A model generated the notes under the pieces. The model was not told the origin of the DNA. It worked only from the letters and a program-made list of their open reading frames with translations, and made no database searches. A stretch of 64,000 nucleotides of DNA, taken from the NCBI RefSeq assembly GCF_001591685.1, contig NZ_BCVJ01000004.1, positions 1-64,000 of the forward strand, read 5' to 3'. This document shows, one piece after another, positions 41,132 through 51,005 of the stretch. Source of the DNA: Ligilactobacillus murinus DSM 20452 = NBRC 14221. GTDB lineage: Bacteria > Bacillota > Bacilli > Lactobacillales > Lactobacillaceae. Made by a program: the position numbers and the translations under genes. Position 1 is the first letter of the stretch. Every line of letters starts with the position of its first letter.

Positions 41132-42209
41132 TTTCTTCTTCCTTTCGTTGATCGATCATATGCATAAAGTCATCAAAAAGATCGACTGCATCGTGTGGTC
41201 CTGGTGCAGCATCGGGATGGAATTGCACGCTAAAAGCTTTATAGCGCTTATGCCGTAGTCCTTCGACTGTACCATCATTTATCTCACGGTGAGTAATGAT
41301 CAATTCAGCTTTATCGACAGTGGCTGGATCGACTGCATAACCATGATTTTGTGAAGTAAAATTGATCCTTCCCGTTGCGATCTCACGAACCGGATGGTTG
41401 AAGCCTCGGTGTCCAAATTTCATCTTATACGTATCAGCTCCATTAGCTAAAGCAAAAATCTGGTGTCCTAGACAGATCCCAAAGAGCGGAAGATGTTTTT
41501 GGACTTCTTTGACCATTTCGACAGCATGTAAAACATCTTTAGGATCCCCAGGTCCGTTAGATAACATGACGCCATCGGGTTTTAGATTCAAGATATCTTG
41601 GGCTGTTGCACTTGAGGGTAGCACGATCGTATTGCAATCACGTTTAGAAAGTTCGCGTAAAATACTGTGCTTTAGCCCATAATCAACTAAAACGACATTG
41701 CGCTTTTCACCTGGATTTGGATAAGGTTTAGTCGTTGAAACTTGTTCTACTACACGATCATTTAGCACAGTTGCACGTAACTGATCAAGGGTGTGGGTCA
41801 TGTCATGGACTGAATCGACCAAACATCCCTTCATCGTTCCATGTTCACGCAATTTCTTAGTCAATGCCCGAGTATCGATATGACAAAGACCTGGGATCTG
41901 CATTTGTTTTAGGAAATCATCAAAAGTCCCTTGCTTGCGCCAACTGTCAGAAACACGTGCCACCTCACGACAAATGACCCCACAACAATTTGGCATGAGC
42001 GACTCGTAATCATCCAGATTGACTCCGTAATTTCCGATCAACGGATTGGTGAAAACTAAGATCTGATTAGCAAATGATTGATCTGTTACAGCTTCTTGAT
42101 AACCTGTCATCCCCGTCGTAAAAACCACTTCTCCGGTCGTTTGCCCTTCAAAACCAAAAGCTTCCCCCGAAAATACTGTACCATCTTCTAAAACTAAATA
42201 ACGCTCCAT
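41124..42209 (-). CDS. carA: Carbamoyl-phosphate synthase small subunit
   Basis: A 361-residue class I glutamine amidotransferase subunit. The nucleophile Cys lies in [14 protein letters not shown], and the catalytic His-x-Glu is represented near [15 protein letters not shown]. The N-terminal CarA domain is complete. It supplies ammonia to CarB. Confidence 0.97.
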
Positions 42210-42210
42210 G

Positions 42211-43488
42211 CTAATCCTCCTTTTGATAAACTACATTACCATCGACCATAGTCAAGTAAGTTTGCCCAAAAACTCTTTCGCCAGTAAATGGAGTATTTTT
42301 ACCCATCGAAAAATAATCGGCTTCAGTGATCGTAGTTTCATGTTTCAGGTCAAAAACGGCTAGGTCCGCTTTAGCTCCTGCAAAAATACTTCCCGCTTCA
42401 AATTTGAAGGCTTCAGCTGGATTTTTAGACATGAGCTCTAATAGTTGCTCCAAAGTCAAAACTTGCTGTTGTTTTACCAGTTGAGTATACAGTAAGGCAA
42501 AAGCCGTCTCACTACCTGTGATCCCAAAAGCAGCTGTGCGCATATCACCAGTTTTTTCGTCAATACTATGCGGAGCGTGATCAGTCGCGATCATATCGAT
42601 CGTGCCATCTAAGATCCCCGTGAGCAAAGCTTGTTGATCTTCATTAGTTCGTAACGGTGGGTTCATTTTATAAAAGCCATCATTTTTTACGATATCGTCT
42701 TCACTCAATAATAGATGATGTGGTGAGACCTCACAGGTCACATTGATCCCATGCTTTTTAGCAATGCGGATCAATTCAACACTTTCTTTAGTCGAAACAT
42801 GGCAGACATGATAATGGACGCCAGTTTCTTTGGCTAATAGTAGATCGCGTGCGATCTGAGAAGATTCACTGATCCCCAATATACCTGGTAGACCTAATTC
42901 TTTAGCCTTCTTTCCCGCATTCATCACACCGCCAAACAACAGTGAATTATCTTCGACGTGGGCTACCAAAGCTACATCTAGTTTTTTCGCTGCTAACATA
43001 GCTTGATACATCGTGCCAGCTGTTTGAACTCCACAACCATCATTACTAAAAGCAAAGGCACCAGCTGCCTTCATTCCTGCATAATCAAGTAGCTCATCAC
43101 TTTTCAAACCTGCTGTGATCGCACCATATTGTTTGATCTTAACGACTCCATCAGCCGCATTCAATGCCACTTGAGCGGTAACTTTAGCTGGCGTATCAGG
43201 GACAGGATCTAAGTTTGGCATCGCACAAACAGTGGTATACCCTCCATGAGCTGCAGCTAAACTCCCAGTTTTGATCGTTTCCTTATGTGTAAAACCGGGT
43301 TCGCGATAGTGTACATGAACATCAACTAAACCAGGAGCAACTAATTTATCAGTCACATCGATCACTTGAGCGCTATCTGCTTTTAGCTCCGTGCCTAAGG
43401 CTGTGATCACGCCGTTTTCGACCAACAGATCATTTTTTAATAATTTACCAGCTTGATAAACTGTCCCATTTTTAAGCAATAACTTCAT
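42211..43488 (-). CDS. pyrC: Dihydroorotase
   Basis: A 425-residue amidohydrolase. Metal-binding segments are [30 protein letters not shown] and IATDHAPHS. It closes carbamoyl-aspartate to dihydroorotate. It overlaps pyrB by 4 nt and is followed directly by carA. Confidence 0.97.
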   Translation of the reverse strand: MKLLLKNGTVYQAGKLLKNDLLVENGVITALGTELKADSAQVIDVTDKLVAPGLVDVHVHYREPGFTHKETIKTGSLAAAHGGYTTVCAMPNLDPVPDTPAKVTAQVALNAADGVVKIKQYGAITAGLKSDELLDYAGMKAAGAFAFSNDGCGVQTAGTMYQAMLAAKKLDVALVAHVEDNSLLFGGVMNAGKKAKELGLPGILGISESSQIARDLLLAKETGVHYHVCHVSTKESVELIRIAKKHGINVTCEVSPHHLLLSEDDIVKNDGFYKMNPPLRTNEDQQALLTGILDGTIDMIATDHAPHSIDEKTGDMRTAAFGITGSETAFALLYTQLVKQQQVLTLEQLLELMSKNPAEAFKFEAGSIFAGAKADLAVFDLKHETTITEADYFSMGKNTPFTGERVFGQTYLTMVDGNVVYQKED

Positions 43489-44417
43489 TTTGTTTTTCCT
43501 CCTAGCTCACGGCCTTCGATCACTTTTTCCAGCATTGCCATCCGCATAAACACACCATTTTGCATCTGTGCCTTAAACCTAGATTTTTTTGCCTCAACTA
43601 AGCTACTGGCAAACTCAACATCCCGATTGATCGGTCCGGGATGCATGACGATCGCATCATCTTTTAATTTAGCATAGCGTTTCGTCGTTAAACCGTATTT
43701 TTGATGATAACTCTCTTTTGAAAAGGTTTGCTCCTCAGTAGCACCATGGCGTTCATGTTGAACTCTTAAGAGCATCAAGACATCGACTTTTGCGACTAAT
43801 TCATCTAATGGGCGATAAGTACCGTATTCTTCAAAGGCTTCATCATACCAATAACTTGGTCCCGAGAAATATACCGTCGCCCCCAGTTTATGCAATAACT
43901 CCATATTACTTTTGGCGACCCGCGAGTTGGTCAGATCACCAACAAGCGCGACCTTTAAGCCCGCAAATTTTCCAAATTGCTCATAGATCGTCAACATATC
44001 TAGCAGACATTGCGAAGGATGCTGACCACTTCCATCCCCGCCATTGATGATCCCGATATCTAGCGTTTGTTCAGCACCTAGTTCTATCAATGGTGCATAA
44101 TATTCATTTTGAGAATGTCTGATCACAGCTAGTTTCACACCTAAAGCATCCATCGTCAACAATGTATCATATAAAGTCTCGCCCTTATTGACCGAGCTTT
44201 GCTTAGGATCGAATTGCAAAACATTCAAACCTAATTTACGTTCAGCCATTTCAAAGCTCGTATGCGTCCGAGTTGAATCTTCAAAGAACATATTGACACA
44301 ATAAACCTCGCTTAGATCACAAGTTGGACGTCCCCCTTGTTTGAAATACTGAGCGCGTTTGATCAACGCTAAAACTTGTTTTTCATCTAAATTATCGACT
44401 GTTACAAAATGTTGCAT
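43485..44417 (-). CDS. pyrB: Aspartate carbamoyltransferase catalytic subunit
   Basis: A 310-residue enzyme joining carbamoyl phosphate and aspartate. [20 protein letters not shown] is the carbamoyl-phosphate site, and [10 protein letters not shown] is the family C-terminal motif. No regulatory subunit gene (pyrI) is present, as is usual in Firmicutes. Confidence 0.97.
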   Translation of the reverse strand: MQHFVTVDNLDEKQVLALIKRAQYFKQGGRPTCDLSEVYCVNMFFEDSTRTHTSFEMAERKLGLNVLQFDPKQSSVNKGETLYDTLLTMDALGVKLAVIRHSQNEYYAPLIELGAEQTLDIGIINGGDGSGQHPSQCLLDMLTIYEQFGKFAGLKVALVGDLTNSRVAKSNMELLHKLGATVYFSGPSYWYDEAFEEYGTYRPLDELVAKVDVLMLLRVQHERHGATEEQTFSKESYHQKYGLTTKRYAKLKDDAIVMHPGPINRDVEFASSLVEAKKSRFKAQMQNGVFMRMAMLEKVIEGRELGGKTK

Positions 44418-44525
44418 GGCTCTTTTTGGCTATAGATCATGTGGTTATTAGAAAGTGCTATAGTTTTCCTTTCTTAGATTGCTGGCAAATATCAGTTCCA
44501 CATTTTACTTTCCACTGATTATTTT

Positions 44526-45806
44526 TTATCGTTCACTAAAAGCGTATTTTGGTAAGATCAAGTTCAAACCGATCCCAAAGATCGTTGCTAAAGCAATACT
44601 TGTCAATTGGAAATTCCCTAATTGAAGATATGTTCCGCCGACACCTACGACCAAGATGACCGAGGTGATCACTAAATTGCGCTTCAACGCATAATTTACT
44701 TTGTTATCAACTAAGATCTGTAAACCATTGGATGCGATCATCCCAAAGAGTAGAAATGAGATCCCCCCGATAACTGGACTTGGGATCGATTGGATCAAGG
44801 CTGAGATCTTACCACAAAAACTAAAGACGATCGCAAAAAAGGCTGCGCCACCGATCACCCAAACCGAGTGGACCTTTGACATGGCTAAAACACCAATATT
44901 TTCACCGTAAGAAGTAGTCGGGGGACCACCAGCAAAACCAGCGATAATGCTTGAAAAACCATCACCAAGTAAAGTTTTATTCAAACCTGGATCTTTAAAG
45001 AAATTGCGCTTAGTTAGTTTATTCAAGACCATGATATGTCCCATATGCTCAGTCATCGTCACAAAAGCGATCGGTGCCATCCCTAAGATCGCTGCCGGGT
45101 ACCATTTAAAATCATAATTGATAAACATTACATCAAACGCTGGTAGCGTGAACCATTTAGCTTTAGCGACGGCTGTAAAATCCACGATCCCCATCATAAC
45201 AGCAAAGATATACCCACCGATGATCCCAAGCAAAACGGGGATCATACTTGGAAAACCGCGCAAGAAGATGTTAAAGCCGATCGTCAGCAGCAAAGTAAAG
45301 ATCGCAACACTGAAAAATTTCAGATCGTAATTTGAATTGTTCAACATCGCATCATTAGCTGCCGTCGTGGCAAGTGATAGCCCGATAACAATGATGATCG
45401 GCCCTACAACAACAGGAGGCAATAGTTTATCGACCCAACTTGAGCCAAATTTGCCAACGATCAAAGAAACGATCACATAAACTAAGCCGGCTGCAATGGC
45501 CCCCTGACCGACAGCAGGATAGCCGTAATTTTTCATCAAAACTTGCATCGTCATGATAAAAGCAAAACTCGAACCTAGATAAGCTGGGATCTTAGCTTTT
45601 GTGCATAGCAAGTATACGATCGTTCCGACACCGGAACAAAAGAGTGCGATACTTGGATTCAAACCGATCAACAATGGGACGAGCACGGTAGCTCCAAACA
45701 TCGTAAAGAGATGCTGGATCGATAAGACTAACCAGTGCGGAAAACTTGGCTTATCGTTGATATCTAATAGTGCATCTTTATTTCTAAAAACTTCTTTTTC
45801 TGACAT
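44526..45806 (-). CDS. pyrP: Uracil permease
   Basis: A 426-residue NCS2/UraA-type transporter with 14 predicted membrane segments. GGPPTTSYGENIGVLA holds the conserved substrate-site region. It imports uracil by proton symport. It lies between pyrR and pyrB and is preceded by its own PyrR attenuator (45840-45925). Confidence 0.95.
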   Translation of the reverse strand: MSEKEVFRNKDALLDINDKPSFPHWLVLSIQHLFTMFGATVLVPLLIGLNPSIALFCSGVGTIVYLLCTKAKIPAYLGSSFAFIMTMQVLMKNYGYPAVGQGAIAAGLVYVIVSLIVGKFGSSWVDKLLPPVVVGPIIIVIGLSLATTAANDAMLNNSNYDLKFFSVAIFTLLLTIGFNIFLRGFPSMIPVLLGIIGGYIFAVMMGIVDFTAVAKAKWFTLPAFDVMFINYDFKWYPAAILGMAPIAFVTMTEHMGHIMVLNKLTKRNFFKDPGLNKTLLGDGFSSIIAGFAGGPPTTSYGENIGVLAMSKVHSVWVIGGAAFFAIVFSFCGKISALIQSIPSPVIGGISFLLFGMIASNGLQILVDNKVNYALKRNLVITSVILVVGVGGTYLQLGNFQLTSIALATIFGIGLNLILPKYAFSER

Positions 45807-45839
45807 AAAATAATCTCCGTTCTATTTTGCTAAGAAAAA

Positions 45840-45925
45840 AGCCCGAAATATTACATTTCGGGCTCTAAAAGGTAGACTTAATCCATAACGTCTTAAGCCT
45901 ATCAACCTTTTTTGCCCTCTCTGGA
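45840..45925 (-). promoter_or_regulatory. PyrR-dependent attenuator before pyrP
   Basis: The PyrR binding loop TCCAGAGAGG appears on the - strand at 45916-45925, followed by a terminator hairpin (AGCCCGAAAT, 45840-45849, with 45855-45864) and T6. PyrR with UMP stabilises the binding hairpin and allows termination, linking pyrP and downstream genes to the pyrimidine supply. Confidence 0.88.
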
Positions 45926-45944
45926 GTCAATTAAAATGGTTAAT

Positions 45945-46508
<564 letters not shown>

Positions 46509-46517
46509 TTAAAAAAA

Positions 46518-46610
46518 CGCTAGTCTCAAAGAATACACTTCAAGACTAGCGCTAAACAGACCCACTGATAGTGTGGGAATATCGAACCGTACCTTGCTAG
46601 CCTCTCTGGA
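46518..46610 (-). promoter_or_regulatory. PyrR-dependent attenuator before pyrR
   Basis: On the - strand the loop TCCAGAGAGG (46601-46610) precedes the terminator arms CGCTAGTCT/AGACTAGCG (46518-46526 with 46543-46551) and T7. It lies between the operon promoter and pyrR. Confidence 0.9.
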
Positions 46611-46641
46611 CTATTCTTAAAGGACTCACTTATTTATTTAT

Positions 46642-46670
46642 AATCTACTTGATTTTATTTGTTTTGTCAA
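46642..46670 (-). promoter_or_regulatory. Promoter of the pyr operon
   Basis: On the - strand -35 TTGACA (46665-46670), 17-bp spacer, -10 TAGATT (46642-46647). Confidence 0.75.
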
Positions 46671-46942
46671 GATATGCCAGTTGTTTGTATGCGTTCGCTA
46701 ATCCTCGGTTTTCTCTCAAAAGCCGATCTAAAAATCAGTTATAACTAATCTATACATAAGATCTACTTTAGATGTGCGCATTTTTACCGTAACGGTGCGC
46801 TTTCCGCTCTATTTTCTAGTTAGTATTTTACCATCTTTTATTATTCTTTTTAAGTACTTTTTTATTTTTCTTGTTATATCCATTTTTTTGAATATATAAC
46901 TCTACATTTTATCCAATTCCTTTCACCAGGCTTTTTTCACTT
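46671..46942. other. Non-coding stretch between pyr promoter and transposase
   Basis: No open frame was recognised. It contains the palindromic GCGCACCGTTACGGT-like segment near 46776-46802 and a copy of AATTCCTTTC (46915-46924) that is repeated on the far side of the transposase gene (48335-48344). The boundary of the insertion element could not be fixed. Confidence 0.45.
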
Positions 46943-48331
46943 CTAGCCATAAGTTCTTTTTATCTTTCCTTGCGAGGTTCGTGATCCACCTTCATTTAAT
47001 ATTCGTCCTGTCTTTACACCAACGTGTGGTTCATGTGCCGTCCGCAACAACTTATTGAAATCGACATCTACTTCGTCAAGTTTTCTTAATGTCTTCTTCC
47101 AGTCTGATCTTACTGCCTCATCATATTCTTTATTTTGTAGCGACGTTATCAGTCTGACCATATTCTCAGCCCCGGGCCTTCTCCAACTTCTGCCTTGTCG
47201 TTTCATTCGATATGAAAATGGTCTATGTCTACTCTCACATACACCAAGTCCTCCGCGATCGATCACCGTTGGTATATTACGTAATCTTAATGGTCTTATA
47301 TACTTCCAATTTCTCTCTAAATACTTACGCAATAAACTCGTATACTTTCTTGCCTTCTTGCTGTCATTTTCATTTGTTGCTATCGATTCCATCGTATCTA
47401 ACACAAGTTCAACGTCTTTCTTTGAATAGTTTTTGACCGCCATCACCATCTTATCTACCAGTTCTATCGGACAAAAATACATTCTCTCACGTATTTTTCT
47501 GTTCAAGTGGTATCTATCTAAAAAGTGTTCATGTTGCTTACAGCCCAATGCTAGTTCATAAAATACTTCTGGTTCGTAACCCGAACCGCCGTCACTATTA
47601 GACAAGATAATTGTATTCCTGAGATCATAATTTTTTCTCAAATACTCCAACATGTCGCTGAATGCTTTCTTACGCGATCTACCGGAAAACTGATGCAAGT
47701 TAACACAATATCCTCTCTTGCCGCTTTTTTCTACACCTTCGTGTACCTGAAAACGATTGATGTTTATTATTCCCCGGTCTTGAGATTTGACGGCTAAGGC
47801 GTCACCTTCAAGGTAAAGTACAGGAACTACCTTCTTTTCTTTGTGCACTAATTCTTTTGTATTATTCTCATGATTTTCCACTTTCTTAGACACGCGTTGT
47901 ACGATCCCATGAACTCCACTAGGCGATATCTGTAGTGGTGTCAGGCAGCTCACTGCTTTAGATACTTTGCGAAATTCGCTTGACGTTGCTAATTCACTTA
48001 GTTTTGCCTGCACTAGTGGACTATAACGAAGGCGCGGCAAAAAGCCCATTAGCTCATCTAATGGGTAAACATACTTTTTGCTTTTTTTCCAAAGCCGCCG
48101 TTCAAAATATACGTCCCCAAACAAGAACTGGATATGTCGTGGTTCTTTTCTTTCCATGGTATATCCATCGGCGTGCATCTTTGCTACAAGTCTTTTATCC
48201 AAATCCTCAAAAACTTCTCTCATCACTTTTGAGAATGCTTGGGACGCTACGTTATAGACTGCTTCTTCAAAAACGATATTATCTTCACTTGTTGCTACTT
48301 TCTCTAAGATCTCATCTTTTAGATACCCCAT
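46943..48331 (-). mobile_element. ISLre2-family (UPF0236) transposase gene
   Basis: A 462-residue transposase of the ISLre2/UPF0236 family. Recognisable blocks are FLFGDVYFERRLWKKSKKYV near residue 70, YLEGDALAVKS (first acidic residue region), LSNSDGGSGYEP and HFLDRYHLNRKIRER. The C-terminal GRSWRRPGAENMVRL is typical of the family. The frame is intact. GAAAGGAATT precedes the ATG. The gene lies exactly between the pyr operon and the conjugation genes, so it marks the junction of chromosomal and plasmid-like DNA. Terminal inverted repeats were not found by eye. Confidence 0.88.
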
Positions 48332-48342
48332 TTAAATTCCTT

Positions 48343-48978
48343 TCAGTCTACTTTTATGTCTAACTTACCTAATTTATTTACTTCTGTAAACTGTTTTTTT
48401 GCAGTGTCAAATTTCGATAGATAAACTACGATATTTCTTCCTGCTTGATAATCAGCTTTTGACGCTGAAAATCTTACTTCAGACAATACTGTGATTTGAT
48501 TGTCATCTTCTGAAAAACAATAAGATTGGATCGACTCGAATCTTGATCTTAACTGTAAAACATCGATCGCACCTTGGCCGGTATTATCCTTATCAGAACC
48601 AAACAAGCGTTTATCTTCTAGAACTTCTGGACTCAACATATACTTTAGCTTTTCAGCCCTTGCGGCATATTCTTCTGAACTATTGAATGTCATCAAAACA
48701 TCAAAGAGTTCTTGTGTATACCTTGTTGCGATTGCTTCATTTTGATACTGTTCAGCATTTTCTTTCTCAGTATTTGATCCTTTTTTTGCCTTTGCTAAAA
48801 GGTCTCCTTTAGAAGTCTCTGCCAGCTTATCTATCTTCTTTTCAACGGCCATTACTTTAACTTGGTAGTCTCTCGTTTCATGATCGATATTTTTCTGGAT
48901 CAGATAAAAGCTACCTGATAATACGACATTTACTGCTACTACAGCTCCCAATATCAAATTTTTCTTACTTGTTTTCAT
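48343..48978 (-). CDS. Conjugation-module membrane protein (unknown)
   Basis: A 211-residue protein with one N-terminal membrane helix (LILGAVVAVNVVLSGSFYLI, residues about 9-28), a helical linker and a soluble C-terminal domain. This is the layout of TcpC/VirB8-like bitopic transfer proteins, but I see no specific signature. It overlaps the upstream gene by 14 nt and is the last gene of the tra operon before the transposase, only 11 nt away, so the operon may have been cut here. Confidence 0.65.
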   Translation of the reverse strand: MKTSKKNLILGAVVAVNVVLSGSFYLIQKNIDHETRDYQVKVMAVEKKIDKLAETSKGDLLAKAKKGSNTEKENAEQYQNEAIATRYTQELFDVLMTFNSSEEYAARAEKLKYMLSPEVLEDKRLFGSDKDNTGQGAIDVLQLRSRFESIQSYCFSEDDNQITVLSEVRFSASKADYQAGRNIVVYLSKFDTAKKQFTEVNKLGKLDIKVD

Positions 48979-49540
48979 CTGTATTCACCACCCTCATACT
49001 ATCGTATTTGTATGATAAGACCTTTTGGTCTTCTAGATCGTAATTCAAAGTGTATGCTTTGCCATATGTCTTGCCATCAATTTTCATTTGATAAGTAACG
49101 ACAACTAAGATCTCACAGTCATGTTTATCAGTAACGTTTTTGATCCCAAACTGTGTTTGAATATTCCTCTCCAAAAAGTATTGATCCTGGTTATAACTGT
49201 CCAATAATGCCTCTTTAGCTAAATCTGTTCCAAGATAATTTTGGAGCATTTTATTATTCTTCTCCAGGTCTTCTTTAGAATGCAGACCACCGTATACGAT
49301 ACTAAAAGCTTCTGTTAATCGTTTCTGTGCTTCTTCTTCAGCCTTTTTCAGATCAAAATCACTACTTACAGGAAAATTTTGCTCGGCTACCTTTTGTTTA
49401 GCCTTCAATTCATTTTTTGCGTTTACTAGTTCATCTTTAGTCTGGTTTAATTCTTTTCTACTAGGTATCAATACAAGTGTGATCACACAACTTACAATCA
49501 TGATCCACCATAAGATCGGTACTTTTCTCAAGCTAATCAC
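48965..49540 (-). CDS. Conjugation-module membrane protein with coiled coil
   Basis: A 191-residue protein starting at GTG. An N-terminal membrane helix (WWIMIVSCVITLVLIP, residues about 11-26) is followed by a charged coiled coil (about 30-75) and an outer domain. It overlaps neighbours on both sides, so it belongs to the same tra operon. Function unknown; a VirB8-like scaffold role is possible. Confidence 0.65.
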   Translation of the reverse strand: MISLRKVPILWWIMIVSCVITLVLIPSRKELNQTKDELVNAKNELKAKQKVAEQNFPVSSDFDLKKAEEEAQKRLTEAFSIVYGGLHSKEDLEKNNKMLQNYLGTDLAKEALLDSYNQDQYFLERNIQTQFGIKNVTDKHDCEILVVVTYQMKIDGKTYGKAYTLNYDLEDQKVLSYKYDSMRVVNTDENK

Positions 49541-50768
49541 CTATTCCTTTCTTTATTGTTTCCAATGGGTTCAACCACGTTCCATCATCCGTGAATGATT
49601 TACTCAATGCTTTTCCTAAGTCTTTCTCTTTTGTGATCCCTAAATGCAAGTGTGTATCATTTATGCCAGTTTCACCTGTTCTAGAGACACCTATTTTATC
49701 ACCGGTACTTACCGTATCGCCCTCTCGTACACTGATATCACTAAGATCGCTTGCGAATTCCTGATAAGCTATTCCATAGCCATCATCAGTCACTTCCCAG
49801 ATAAGGAAGAAGTTGACGTTCATATCACCCGGCTTTAATATTTTAACAATTTTCCCACCATGGATCGCACGTACGTCACCATTATATTGAGCGTCACCAA
49901 AATCCACACCATCATGGAATCCACCTGTTCTACTCTCTGACTTACCAAAGTTTTGTTCACCTACAAGCTTAGGTCCCTCCTTAGGGACACTCGCAAACGG
50001 CCAGGTCCATTCACCAGATACGACTGAGTCGTCATCTGATCCACATTCAGCATAATCTGAATCATTGCCTTCTCGCTGTCCATCTGATGAAGCTTCTGTC
50101 GTGTTACCTAAAACACTATCATTAGCATTTATTGAGGCTCCACCAAATTCTTGATACGCCCATTCGGCTCCACCTTCCCTGAGATTGCCATATTGATCTT
50201 CATTTCCGAGCATACCCTCATAATACAAAAACCAATTCATCGTAGCCTTCTTAACATCAGTTTCTTTTCCCACCAATGTTTTTACCTTTTTGTAAGCTCC
50301 GTTCAACTCAAACTTCATTAACTTAAGTTCATTCTCTAGCGTCAGAGTCGACACGTCCCCCGCTTTGATCGATCCTTCTGAGGTAATACGCGAACCATTG
50401 ACGGTATTTCCCCAACCAGACCACTGAAATAATCCATTCACGCCACCACCAGTATTAGGATTGTGTAGCTTAAGCCCAGATTCACCAATCGAATTTCCGA
50501 TCGCACCCGCAGCCCCGGCACCTGAAAAACCGACTTCTTTTGTCAAAGTTTCAAAGATTGCCTTAGCGTTCTTATATTCTTCGCTGTTCTTATCAGTATA
50601 ACTACCTGAGGGGCGTGAAGATACTTCTATACTAGGATTGTCACTACTATCACAATCATGGCCATTCAGGCTGCCACTAAATAAAGTGAATATGACACCC
50701 ATGGCCACTAATAGTGATAAAATACTCGCCGTACTAATGCCAAGTATCCACCATTTTAGTTTCTTCAA
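49533..50768 (-). CDS. VirB1-like peptidoglycan hydrolase with lysozyme and M23 domains
   Basis: A 411-residue protein with an N-terminal membrane anchor (residues about 8-30). A phage-tail-lysozyme-like domain (about 65-210: GAAGAIGNSIGESGLKLHNP, GGGVNGLFQWSGWG) is followed by a Ser/Asp linker and a C-terminal M23 peptidase-like domain (about 270-400). The last has FHDGVDFGD and DTHLHLGI, the His/Asp and HxH zinc ligands. It should open the wall locally for the transfer channel, like TraG/TrsG-type proteins. The start is TTG with AGGTGAAG upstream. Confidence 0.88.
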   Translation of the reverse strand: MKKLKWWILGISTASILSLLVAMGVIFTLFSGSLNGHDCDSSDNPSIEVSSRPSGSYTDKNSEEYKNAKAIFETLTKEVGFSGAGAAGAIGNSIGESGLKLHNPNTGGGVNGLFQWSGWGNTVNGSRITSEGSIKAGDVSTLTLENELKLMKFELNGAYKKVKTLVGKETDVKKATMNWFLYYEGMLGNEDQYGNLREGGAEWAYQEFGGASINANDSVLGNTTEASSDGQREGNDSDYAECGSDDDSVVSGEWTWPFASVPKEGPKLVGEQNFGKSESRTGGFHDGVDFGDAQYNGDVRAIHGGKIVKILKPGDMNVNFFLIWEVTDDGYGIAYQEFASDLSDISVREGDTVSTGDKIGVSRTGETGINDTHLHLGITKEKDLGKALSKSFTDDGTWLNPLETIKKGIGD

Positions 50769-50778
50769 GCATCTTCAC

Positions 50779-51000
50779 CTACCTAAAAAACAAGAAATAG
50801 AGGACCACAAAAATAGACAAATATGCAACTAATTTCAGCATGTCTAAAAAGAAAAGTTTTTCTTTTGCTGCAAACTCTTCTTCATTCATTTCCTCATCTG
50901 AGGCAAAATAGCGTTTCGACAGATCATACTTCTGTTTTTGCTCATTCTTGAAATTATGAAACTTACTTTGCATTCTTTCATGTAATTTTTGCTTCTTCAT
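50779..51000 (-). CDS. Small membrane protein of the tra operon
   Basis: A 73-residue protein with a basic N-terminal helix and one C-terminal membrane helix (LKLVAYLSIFVVLYFLFF). It lies between the VirB4-like and VirB1-like genes with short gaps. GAGGTAAGG precedes the ATG. No family recognised. Confidence 0.6.
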   Translation of the reverse strand: MKKQKLHERMQSKFHNFKNEQKQKYDLSKRYFASDEEMNEEEFAAKEKLFFLDMLKLVAYLSIFVVLYFLFFR

Positions 51001-51005
51001 ATTCC

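Noticed and set aside
44418-44525. Third PyrR attenuator between pyrP and pyrB
   Set aside because: The TCCAGAGAGG loop is missing in this gap, and no terminator hairpin was found.
46776-46802. GC-rich palindrome upstream of the pyr promoter as an origin or regulator site
   Set aside because: A single short palindrome (ACCGTAACGGT) with no repeats or neighbouring regulator gives too little support.
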